Assembly: GCF_012273515.2 (NCBI RefSeq)
Contig: NZ_CP050975.2
Coordinates: 6,944,001-7,008,000, forward strand
Source of the DNA: Streptomyces sp. RPA4-2
Lineage (GTDB): Bacteria; Actinomycetota; Actinomycetes; Streptomycetales; Streptomycetaceae
DNA length: 64,000 nt
Direction of reading: 5' to 3'
Positions 54,561 to 63,114 of the stretch are shown one piece after another. How positions within the stretch are numbered: the stretch's first letter is position 1; each line of letters opens with the position of its first letter. The notes below the pieces were generated by a model, which worked only from the letters and a program-made list of their open reading frames with translations, ran no database searches and was not told where the DNA came from. The position numbers were made by a program, and so were the translations under genes.

Positions 54561-56773
54561 CAGCCCGAGGCGGTGTAGACGACGGCGGTGTCGGCCGCGG
54601 GCCCCCACGCCAGCTCGCGCAGCAGGCTGCCCGTGCCCTCCTCGGGGTCGATGAGCTGGATGCCCCGCCCCGCGTAGTGCCGCATCAGCTCGGGGGTGAC
54701 CATCCCGTGGTTGCCGTCGCCCGTCGGCGCCCAGGGGCCCCAGTGGACGGTGAGGCCCCGGCGGCCCGTGCCGGACGCCGCCCAGCGGGCGCCGAGGGAC
54801 TCCAGGGCGTCGTTGGCGGCGGCGTAGTCGCTCTGGCCGCGGTTGCCGAGGGTCGCGGCGATGCTGCCGAACAGCACGGCGAAGCGCGGTCCGTCTGGCA
54901 ACTCGCCCACCGCGTCGAGCAGTTCGCGCGCGCCGTCGACCTTGGTACGGAACACCCGGTCGTAGGACGCCGGGCTCTTCTCCGCGATCAGCTTGTCCTC
55001 GATCACGCCGGCCGCGTACACGACACCGTCGAGTCGGCCGTGCTCGGCGTGGATCTCCTTCACCGCCCGGCGCACGGCGTCGCCGTCCAGGGCGTCCACC
55101 GCGCGGTAGCGGACCTCGGAGCCGAGCGCGGTGAGCCCGCGCAGCGTGCTGCGGACCTCGCGTTCCGCCTGGATCCGGCCGATCGCCCGCTCGATCTCGG
55201 CGGGGACGCGCAGACCGCCCGCGATGAGCGCGGACCGCAGTTCCCCCGCGCCGTGCGCGGCGGCGACGGCGGGGTCCTCCTCGCCGTCGGTCAGGGCGGT
55301 GCGGCCGAACAGCTCGATCCGGCAGCGGCTCGCGGCGGCCAGCGTCGCGGCGAACCGCGCGGTGATGCCCCGGGCGCCGCCCACCAGCAGGACGACCGAC
55401 GTGCTGTCGAGACCGAGCGCGGCGGCCTCGGCGGCACCGTCCCCGGCCGGGCCCGCGCCGGTGCTCCCGAGCAGGCCGAGGCCCTCCTCGGTCATGCGCA
55501 GTCCGCGCCGGGCCCCCGGCGAGCGCAGCACCACCGGTTCCCGGTCGGGGGCCGTGAGTTCGGCGACGAGATCGGCGGCGAGGTCCTCGGGCGGGGTGCC
55601 GGGGGCGTGCTCGACGACCCGGGCCACGGTGTCGGGGTACTCGCGCGCGAGGGAGCGGAAGAAGCCGCGCAGCCCCGCCGAGGCACCCGCGGCCAGGACC
55701 CAGCGCGGGTGGCCGGCCAGCACCCGCCGGTAGGCGGGGTAGGCGTCCGGCAGTACGGGTGGGGAGTCCGGGGCGACCAGGTGGATGAGACCGTCGAACT
55801 CCGCTCCGGCGGGCGGCTCCCCGGCGGTCAGGGCGTGGGCGCCGTGCGCGGTCAGCCGTGCGGTCAGCGCCTCCGCGACCGGTCCGCGACCGAGCAGCAG
55901 GAACATCCGCCCCACCAACTGGTCTGTCGCGGATGCGGGTTCTGCGGGGTCGAGGTCGAACTCCCGCATCACGAGACGCCTGGGCGCCACGACGACGGGC
56001 TCGGCGGAGGCGGGTCCGCCCTCCCTGGGGCCGGCCCCGGCGCCCTCCACGGGGCCGGGACCGGCCACCTCGCCCCGCACACCCGCGACCAGCGCGGCGA
56101 TGCTCGCGGCCGTACGGGCCTTGGCCAGGTCTTCGATGTGGGTGTCGGTGGCGCCGGTGGTGGTGAGTCCGAGGCGGGTGGCGAGTTCTCCGGCTATCTC
56201 GGCTCTCTTGATGGAGTCGACGCTGAGGTCGGCTTCGAGGTCGAGGTCGGGTTCGATCATGTCGACGGGGTAGCCGGTGAGCTCACCGATGACCTCCAGC
56301 ACGAGGGCGAGGACGGTCTCGGCGGTCGGAGCCGTGTCCGCCACGGCGGAGGCGGAGGCCTGGGCCGTCTGGCCCGTTCGAGCGGTTCGCGCCCCGGTCA
56401 CCCGTTCCACCAGCGCGGTGATGGTGGCGGCCGTACGGGCCTTGGCCAGGTCTTCGATGTGGGTGTCGGTGGCGCCGGTGGTGGTGAGTCCGAGGCGGGT
56501 GGCGAGTTCTCCGGCTATCTCGGCTCTCTTGATGGAGTCGACGCTGAGGTCGGCTTCGAGGTCGAGGTCGGGTTCGATCATGTCGACGGGGTAGCCGGTG
56601 CGCTCACCGATGACCTCCAGCACGACGGACAGCACCGAACCACCCGCCGCCTCCAGCGCCTCGGCCGGCGCGGCGACGGCGACGGGCGGCACCGTCACCG
56701 TGACGGGAGCGTCGGCGTACGTGACCGGGGCGGGGGCGGTGGACGCGATCGGGGCGGGGGCGGTGGGTCTCAC
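54557..56773 (-). CDS. PKS subunit: two tandem ACPs and a ketoreductase
   Basis: 738 residues. After a Pro/Ala linker come ACP1 (about 44-115) and ACP2 (about 151-222), each with the PUFA-synthase-type attachment motif LSVDSIKRAEIAGEL; their DNA is identical over 174 bases. The ketoreductase occupies the rest: dinucleotide motif VVLLVGGARGITARFA near 455, YAAGVIEDKL, then catalytic Ser and Tyr in FGSIAATLGNRGQSDYAAAN near 640. The start is a GTG overlapping the preceding gene stop (GTGA, 56770-56773). In classical PfaA these domains are on the same chain as KS-AT; here they are split but translationally coupled. Confidence 0.88.
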   Translation of the reverse strand: MRPTAPAPIASTAPAPVTYADAPVTVTVPPVAVAAPAEALEAAGGSVLSVVLEVIGERTGYPVDMIEPDLDLEADLSVDSIKRAEIAGELATRLGLTTTGATDTHIEDLAKARTAATITALVERVTGARTARTGQTAQASASAVADTAPTAETVLALVLEVIGELTGYPVDMIEPDLDLEADLSVDSIKRAEIAGELATRLGLTTTGATDTHIEDLAKARTAASIAALVAGVRGEVAGPGPVEGAGAGPREGGPASAEPVVVAPRRLVMREFDLDPAEPASATDQLVGRMFLLLGRGPVAEALTARLTAHGAHALTAGEPPAGAEFDGLIHLVAPDSPPVLPDAYPAYRRVLAGHPRWVLAAGASAGLRGFFRSLAREYPDTVARVVEHAPGTPPEDLAADLVAELTAPDREPVVLRSPGARRGLRMTEEGLGLLGSTGAGPAGDGAAEAAALGLDSTSVVLLVGGARGITARFAATLAAASRCRIELFGRTALTDGEEDPAVAAAHGAGELRSALIAGGLRVPAEIERAIGRIQAEREVRSTLRGLTALGSEVRYRAVDALDGDAVRRAVKEIHAEHGRLDGVVYAAGVIEDKLIAEKSPASYDRVFRTKVDGARELLDAVGELPDGPRFAVLFGSIAATLGNRGQSDYAAANDALESLGARWAASGTGRRGLTVHWGPWAPTGDGNHGMVTPELMRHYAGRGIQLIDPEEGTGSLLRELAWGPAADTAVVYTASGW
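56106..56600 (-). repeat. identical 174-bp direct repeats encoding the tandem ACP cores
   Basis: 56106-56279 and 56427-56600 are identical base for base, 321 bases apart; similarity continues past one mismatch to about 56304 and 56625. Synonymous divergence is zero in this span, which points to recent duplication or ongoing gene conversion between ACP modules. Confidence 0.9.
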
Positions 56774-59700
56774 CCCGGGTCGGCGCCCAGGTACCCGAGC
56801 ATCACGTCCCGCTGCGCCGCGATCATCTCCCGGCTGGTCCGCAGGAACTCGCTGATCAGGGCCTCGGAGCCGGTCGCGGCCGCCGGTCCGTGCGGGGTGC
56901 CGCCGCTGGTCATGAGTGCCTCCGGGACGCGCTCGGCGGGGTGGAGTGCGGCGGCGGGGATCACACCGTCCGCGGTACGCAGCAGATGGCCGTCCACGGT
57001 CCAGGCGGCGCGCCTGCGACGCGTGGCGCGGGCGGCGTCGAGCGCGTCCCGGTCCTGGAAGAGCCACCCGGTCCTGACGTCCACCCCGGCGACGGCCAGC
57101 CGGGCGAGCGCGCCGAGGAACCCGGTGAGCCCGGTGCGGCGGCCGTCCTCCAGGGCGACCGTGCGGTGCGGCCGGTCGCCGAGCACCGCGCCCGTCAGCC
57201 GGGTCAGCACCGACCCGGGGCCGGCCTCGACGAAGACCCGGGCCCCGGCCTCGTACATCGCCTCGATCTGGTCGGCGAACCGGACCGGCGCGCCGATCTG
57301 GGCGGCCAGTTCCGCCCGGATCGCCCTGGGCGTCCGCGGGTAGGGGCCGGCCGTACGGTTCGACCAGACCGGGAAGTCGGGTGCGCTCAAGGGGACTTCG
57401 GCGAGCGCCTCGGCGAACCGTTCGCCGGCGGCCGCGACCAGCGGGCTGTGGAACGCGCAGGCCACCGGGATGCGCTGGGCGCTCAGTCCACGGGCGCGCA
57501 GCCGCTCCACGGCGCTGAGCACGTCCTCGGTGGGGCCCGAAATCACCGTCTGGCGGGGCGAGTTGCGGTTCGCCGTCACCACCGTTGCGTCGAGGCCGGC
57601 CTCCGCCAGGGCCGTCGCGACCTCCGGTTCGGGCGCGGTGACGGCGGCCATGGTGCCGGGGTCGCCGCCGCCGGTGGCGTCCAGGATGGCGGCGGCCCGT
57701 TCGTGGCTGGCCCGCAACAGGGACCCGGGCGCCAGGACACCGGCCGCGGCGAGCGCCGACAGCTCTCCGTAACTGTGCCCCGCGGCCATCGCCGGGCGTA
57801 TCCCGGCCCTGCTCAGGAGCTGGAAGGCGGCGAGTGAGGTCAGCCCGAGCGCGGGCTGCGCGAGGGTGGTGTCGGTGATCCGCTCCCGCTGCTCCTTGCG
57901 GCTCGCCTCGTCGAAGGGGGCGGGCGGGAAGAGCACCCGGGCCGTCGCCTCGTCGAGCCGCAGATGACGCTGCAGCTCGGGAAAGGCCACGAACAGCTCC
58001 GCGAACATCCCGGGCCGCTGGCTGCCCTGCCCGGGGAAGAGCACCGCGACGCCCGCGTCAGCCGGTACGGGGCCGGTCGCGTTGTCGGCCGCCGGCCCGG
58101 CCGGGTCCGCGGTGGCCCGCGGGGAGTCGGCGGCGTCCGGGGTGACGGTGGACGGGCCACCGTCCGGGGCGGATGCGAGAAGGCTGTCCTTCGGTGCGGA
58201 GGCGAGCAGGCCGCCCTCCGCGGTGGCGGTGAACAGGCCGTCCTCCGAGCTGTGTTCGCCCGCCACCGCCCGCCCGAGCAGGTCTCTCAGCTCGTCGGTG
58301 GAGGCGGCGACCAGCGCGATGCGCACGGGGAGGCCGCGGGGCGCGGCGGCCTCGGCGCGCCGGGACGCGGCGAGGGCGAAGTCCCGCAGCCGCCACGGCT
58401 CGTACGGGCCGGGATCCGCCTCGACCAGGGCGAGCAGCTCGGCCGCCGCACGCTCGGCGGCCGCCCGGTCCGCGCCACGGAAGGTGAACAGCTCGGCGGG
58501 CCACTGCTGGGCGGCGGTGACCGGCGGCGGCCCGTCCTCGTGGGCCCGCAGCACGACGTGGAAGTTGGTGCCGCCGAAGCCGAAGGCGCTGACCCCGGCG
58601 ACGCGTCGTGCCGGGGCGGCGGCCCAGGGCCGGGCCTCGGTGTGGAAGGCGAACGGGCTGCTGCTCGCGTCCCAGGCCGGGTTCGGCTCGGTGAGGTGCA
58701 GGGTCGGTGGCCGTACGCCGGTGTGCAGGGCCAGCGAGGTCTTGATGAGTCCGGCCAGCCCGGCGGCGCACTTGGTGTGACCGATCTGCGACTTCACCGA
58801 CCCCAGCGCACAACTCCCCGGCTCGGCCCCGGCTTCCTCGAACACGCGGGTGAGAGCGCCGAGTTCGGTGCGGTCACCGACGACGGTCCCGGTGCCGTGC
58901 GCCTCGACGAGCCCGACCTCGGCCGGGGAGACGCCCGCGTTGCGGTACGCCCGGGTCAGCGCGTTGTACTGACCCTCGGGCCGGGGAGCGGTCAGCCCCA
59001 GCGCCCGGCCGTCACTCGCGCTGCCGACGCCCTTGATGACCGCGTACACCCGGTCCCCGTCGCGCTCGGCGTCGGCCAGCCGTTTGAGGACGACGCAGCC
59101 GACGCCCTCGCCGAGTGCGATGCCGTCGGCGGCGCTGTCGAAGGGCGCGGAACGGCCGGAGGGCGACAGGGCGTGGGCGGACGCGAAGAGCAGGTAGTCG
59201 TTGACGCCGTTGTGCAGATCCGCGCCCCCGCACAGCACCAGGTCGCTCGTACCGCCGGTCAGTTCCTTGCACGCCACGTCGACCGCGGTGAGCGAGGAGG
59301 CACAGGCGGCGTCCACGGTGTAGTTGGCACCACCGAGGTCGAGACGGTTGGCGATCCGGCCCGCGATGACGTTGGCGAGGATGCCGGGGAAGGAGTCCTC
59401 GGTCAGGCGCGGCAACTGCGCGTCCAGCGCGGGCGGCACGGCACCGAGATAGGACGGCAGCACGGACCGCAGGGTCATGGCGTTGGACAGGTCGCTGCCC
59501 GCCTCCGCGCCGAACACCACCGAGGCGCGGGCCCGGTCGAAGGGCCGGCTCCCGTACCCGGCGTCCTCCAGGGCCCGGCGCGCGGCCTCGAGAGCCAGCA
59601 GCTGCACGGGCTCGATGGCGGGCAGCGAGGCCGGCGGAATCCCGTACCGCAGCGGCTCGAAGGGGATTTCGGGGAGGAACCCGCCCCACCGGGACGGCGT

Positions 59701-61824
59701 CCTCTCGCCGGTTCCGGAGCCGTCGGGGGAGTGGTAGAGGCCGGCGTCCCACCGGGTCGCGGGCACCTCGGTGACGGAGTCCTCGCCCGCCAGCACGTTG
59801 GCCCAGAAGGTGGCGAGGTCGGGGGCGCCGGGGAACATGCACGCCATGCCGACGACGGCGATGTCCAGCGGCTCGGGGGAGGGGACGGCGGCCGGTTCCC
59901 CGAGACCGAGGGCGGCCAGCCGGTCGGCCAGGAAGGCGGCCGCCCCGGTCGTGACCGAGGCGTGCAGGGCGGCGACGGTGGTGACGGCCGAGCGCAGCAC
60001 GGCCACCTCACCGGCCATGAACATGCCCTCGGCGAGCTGTCTCTCCTCATCCACCTCGCGCAGCTCGCCCCCGGCCCGCTCGATGCCCTTGCTGGCCAGC
60101 CGCAGCCGGCCCACGTTGAGCCGCTCCAACTGCTCCCAGGCCTCCCGGCCGGGCACCTCACGGGCGGCCAGGTCCTCCTTGACGGCGGCGAACTCGTCGG
60201 TGAACGGGCTGCGGACACAGCGGGTGGCGTGCCCCGGGGCGGTCTCCAGCAGGTCCGTGCGTTCGGCGGCGATCACCTGACGCTGGAACAGCGGCAGCAC
60301 GGCGCCCGCGTCGACCGCCTCCTCGGTGAACAGGTACGCCGTGCCCATCAGCACGCCGACGGCGGCACCCCGGGCGCTCAGCGGCGCGGCGAGGGCGCTG
60401 ACCATCGCGCTGGACCGCTCGTCGTGGACCCCGCCCGCGAAGAGCAGGTGCAGTTCGGCCGCCGTGCCGTTCTTCGCGCCCGCCAGGAAGTCGTCCAGCA
60501 CGCCGAGTTGTGCCTCCCACAGCGGGAAGCTGTTGCGCGGTCCGACGTGTCCGCCGCACTCGGCGCCCTCGAAGACGAACTTGCGCGCGCCCGCCTCCAG
60601 GAACTGCTTCAGCAGGCCCGGGGACGGCACGTGCAGGAAGGTGGAGATGCCCGCCTCCTCCAGCACGGCGGCCTGTGCGGGACGGCCGCCCGCGATGATC
60701 GCGTGGGAGGGGCGGATCTCTCGTACGACGGCGAGCTGTGCGGTCTTGATCTCCTCGTCCGCGAAGCCCAGCACGCCGACGCCCCAGGGCGCGTCCCCGA
60801 GCGTGTCCCTGGTCCGCTCCAGGACGGCGCGGGTCTGCTCGGCGCCGGACAGCGCGAGTGCGACGAAGGGGAGCGCGCCGTGTCCGCTCACCTCGGCGGC
60901 GAACGCGGCCTGGTCGCTGACCCGGGTCATCGGCCCCTGGGCCACCGGCAGTTCGGTCCCGAGCGCACGGCTGCCCGCACTGGTGGTGCCGAGCGCGGGA
61001 CCGGCGTCCTCGAGAGCGTCGAGGACGGCGTCCCGTACGCCTCGCACGGCCGCGCGGACGGTGCCCCAGCGTTCCTGGAAGCGGGCCGCGAGGAAACCGT
61101 CCTGACCGATCTCGGAGGCCGGGGCGCCCTCCGGGGTTCCCCGGCGTCGTACGACGCGGCGGCCCGCCTCCAGGGTGGTCTCGGAGCCGTCGAGCCCGGC
61201 CAGCAGGGCCCGGGTGCCGGCGGGCAGCCCTGCCTCGGCCTCGCTGAGCAGGGCGAGCTGGGTGTCCAGGACGACCCCGGCGCCGCCGCCCGCCACGACG
61301 GCCGCCGCGGTGTACGGTCCGGCGCCGCCGCAGGCCCAGACCGGCAGATCGAACGTCTCGTCGCCGAGCAGCTGTTGCACCAGGACGAAGGTGCTCAGCT
61401 CGCCCACCGGTCCGCCTGCCTCGTGGCCCCGGGCGATCAGCCCGTGGGCGCCGGCCGCGGCGGCCCGTAACGCCTGCTCCCGGCCGGTCACCTCGACGAG
61501 CACGCGACGGCCCGGGAAGTCCGCGGGGGTGCAGCAGGCGTCGTCGGTCAGCAGGACGGTGTGCGCGCCGACGGGGAGTTCCCGCGCGGGAAAGGCGGCG
61601 TCGTCGCGGAGCCGTACGCCGAAACCGGTGGGCGACCATTCCCCGGCCAGCGCGAGTTCCCCGGCTGCCCGGCGCCCACCCGAGGTGAGGTCCAGTACGC
61701 CCAGACCACCGGCCCGCACGGCGGCGGCGGTGACGCGTGCGGACGGGACGGCGAACGGGTTCACGGCGATGACGATGTCGTCGACAGCAAGCGGGCCGGA
61801 AGTATCGATATTCGGCACAGGCAC
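56770..61824 (-). CDS. PKS subunit: NMO/PfaD-like enoyl reductase, KS and AT domains
   Basis: 1684 residues. About 1-270 look like a first, degenerate TIM-barrel half (VVAGGGAGVVLDTQLALL). About 285-540 form an FMN-dependent nitronate-monooxygenase/PfaD-like domain (LPVAQGPMTRVSDQAAFA, FEGAECGGHVGPRNSF, VLMGTAYLFTEEAV), the probable enoyl reductase. The KS spans about 650-1090 with active Cys in TVDAACASSLTAVD near 838, His in EAHGTGTVVGD and IGHTKCAAGL. The AT spans about 1265-1580 (LFPGQGSQRPGM, AGHSYGEL, AFHSPLVA). The GTG at 61824 follows GGAG by 7 bases. It is the first gene of the operon; the order resembles PUFA/hglE-type iterative synthases. Confidence 0.9.
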   Translation of the reverse strand: MPVPNIDTSGPLAVDDIVIAVNPFAVPSARVTAAAVRAGGLGVLDLTSGGRRAAGELALAGEWSPTGFGVRLRDDAAFPARELPVGAHTVLLTDDACCTPADFPGRRVLVEVTGREQALRAAAAGAHGLIARGHEAGGPVGELSTFVLVQQLLGDETFDLPVWACGGAGPYTAAAVVAGGGAGVVLDTQLALLSEAEAGLPAGTRALLAGLDGSETTLEAGRRVVRRRGTPEGAPASEIGQDGFLAARFQERWGTVRAAVRGVRDAVLDALEDAGPALGTTSAGSRALGTELPVAQGPMTRVSDQAAFAAEVSGHGALPFVALALSGAEQTRAVLERTRDTLGDAPWGVGVLGFADEEIKTAQLAVVREIRPSHAIIAGGRPAQAAVLEEAGISTFLHVPSPGLLKQFLEAGARKFVFEGAECGGHVGPRNSFPLWEAQLGVLDDFLAGAKNGTAAELHLLFAGGVHDERSSAMVSALAAPLSARGAAVGVLMGTAYLFTEEAVDAGAVLPLFQRQVIAAERTDLLETAPGHATRCVRSPFTDEFAAVKEDLAAREVPGREAWEQLERLNVGRLRLASKGIERAGGELREVDEERQLAEGMFMAGEVAVLRSAVTTVAALHASVTTGAAAFLADRLAALGLGEPAAVPSPEPLDIAVVGMACMFPGAPDLATFWANVLAGEDSVTEVPATRWDAGLYHSPDGSGTGERTPSRWGGFLPEIPFEPLRYGIPPASLPAIEPVQLLALEAARRALEDAGYGSRPFDRARASVVFGAEAGSDLSNAMTLRSVLPSYLGAVPPALDAQLPRLTEDSFPGILANVIAGRIANRLDLGGANYTVDAACASSLTAVDVACKELTGGTSDLVLCGGADLHNGVNDYLLFASAHALSPSGRSAPFDSAADGIALGEGVGCVVLKRLADAERDGDRVYAVIKGVGSASDGRALGLTAPRPEGQYNALTRAYRNAGVSPAEVGLVEAHGTGTVVGDRTELGALTRVFEEAGAEPGSCALGSVKSQIGHTKCAAGLAGLIKTSLALHTGVRPPTLHLTEPNPAWDASSSPFAFHTEARPWAAAPARRVAGVSAFGFGGTNFHVVLRAHEDGPPPVTAAQQWPAELFTFRGADRAAAERAAAELLALVEADPGPYEPWRLRDFALAASRRAEAAAPRGLPVRIALVAASTDELRDLLGRAVAGEHSSEDGLFTATAEGGLLASAPKDSLLASAPDGGPSTVTPDAADSPRATADPAGPAADNATGPVPADAGVAVLFPGQGSQRPGMFAELFVAFPELQRHLRLDEATARVLFPPAPFDEASRKEQRERITDTTLAQPALGLTSLAAFQLLSRAGIRPAMAAGHSYGELSALAAAGVLAPGSLLRASHERAAAILDATGGGDPGTMAAVTAPEPEVATALAEAGLDATVVTANRNSPRQTVISGPTEDVLSAVERLRARGLSAQRIPVACAFHSPLVAAAGERFAEALAEVPLSAPDFPVWSNRTAGPYPRTPRAIRAELAAQIGAPVRFADQIEAMYEAGARVFVEAGPGSVLTRLTGAVLGDRPHRTVALEDGRRTGLTGFLGALARLAVAGVDVRTGWLFQDRDALDAARATRRRRAAWTVDGHLLRTADGVIPAAALHPAERVPEALMTSGGTPHGPAAATGSEALISEFLRTSREMIAAQRDVMLGYLGADPG

Positions 61825-63114
61825 GCGAACGCTCCAATATCACACGGGAGTGAGGAATGGTGGGGGAGAGCGGAGAGCGCTTGCGCTTCACAACAAGCCG
61901 TGACCGATGTGAAGCACGCTCATGCTTATTGCGCATCCAGGTGAAAGTCAAACTCTCAAGGAGGCAGGACTTACCCGACGTAACACTGCTGACATGGCGG
62001 CTTCGGATTCCCGCGTGGGCGAGCAACGGGTGCTTTGTTCCTGGGCAGTTGAGCGGCTGGTCGACCACTGTTCGGGTGCTGGTCGCCCACTGGGTCGGCC
62101 TGCGGAAATGGCTCCTGACGAAAAGTCAAAGCAGGGTGTACGAGGGCTCGCACGGAAACGTATTGTTTCCCTCGATGTAAATTGAATCCTTCAACAGTTC
62201 TGCCTCGCATAATCGGAATTCGCGCCGGGCAAAAGGGTGGGATTCATCACTTGGGTGTGAATAGCCGCGATTCGTACTCGCCAGTAGGTTGGCTCGATCG
62301 GCACGGTCCACGCTATGTGGATCATGTTCTTTCGGCAGCCCGGACCGGCCGTGCGCCTGACCGGACCCTGGCCGGATCCGACGGCCGCCGGGGCGGCGGT
62401 GGTGAGGGGGACGCGTGGGGCGTTCGTCGGCGGGTGCACCACCGACTGCCCCTGCGTCCGGCCGGGCGGAGGGGCAGACCCGCACGCGTCCACCGTGCTC
62501 CGCACCCGTGAGACCAGCGCACCCTCGCCGGCGAAGGGCGTCGGGGCCCGTACGTCGGCGCGAGCGGCGCCGCCGTCCGTCCGGGCCGGACCGGACACGC
62601 CCGCAGCGCCGGTGCCCGGGGCGACTTCTGGTCCGCTCGGCCGGGGGACAAGCCTGTGCGGGGTCCTCGGCCCCAGCGAAGAACGGCGCGAACTCGTTGC
62701 CGTCGAGCGTGCGGGGGATGGGGATTCCGGTCATCGGAGGGTGCGGCCGACACCGGAACGGCGCTGGAGGAGTCGCCCGGCCACGGGCGAGACGGCGCCG
62801 AGCGACCAGGACAACACGGCGTCGATGTCCTCGGTGGTCCCGGGGCGGGCGAAGGCGCCGAGGCCGCCGGCGGCCTCGCGCCGTTCGGCGGCGACGGCCG
62901 AGAGCGGGAAGCGCGGGTGGGCGGCCGCCCGTGCGGCGCCGCAGGCCTGGGCGGGCGCGGCCGGCGACGTCTGTCGGCCGACGGATGCGTTGCCGCAGGT
63001 CAAAGGGAGTCCTGCCGAAGATGACAACGGTGACCGGTGCAGCCTTTGCCGAATGCCCGGCGGTGCGTTTCACTTCGATCGAGGCACTCGACGCACAGGG
63101 GGAACACGGACAGC
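61825..63114. other. 1.29 kb without a convincing gene, partly lower in GC
   Basis: 61860-62330 is visibly less GC-rich than the rest of the window and should contain the promoter of the PKS operon. Open frames on both strands are short, change frame or lack ribosome sites. Minus-strand pieces around 62650-62830 (for example IPRTLDGNEFAPFFAGAED) look protein-like but break frame, so a decayed gene is possible. I cannot assign a function. Confidence 0.5.
62154..62170. promoter_or_regulatory. perfect dyad in the PKS upstream region
   Basis: GGAAAC (62154-62159), loop GTATT, GTTTCC (62165-62170): a perfect 6-base inverted repeat in the AT-richer segment about 340 bases upstream of the first PKS gene. 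It is a candidate operator; no factor is known. Confidence 0.4.

Noticed and set aside
56760..56785. Possible frameshift between AT and ACP domains of the PKS
   Set aside because: The junction is a clean GTGA overlap identical in style to two other junctions of the operon, so a genuine gene boundary is more likely.
62650..63027. Minus-strand peptide fragments upstream of the PKS operon as a gene
   Set aside because: Protein-like stretches fall in different frames with no start, ribosome site or recognised family. They are kept only as a remark on a possible remnant.
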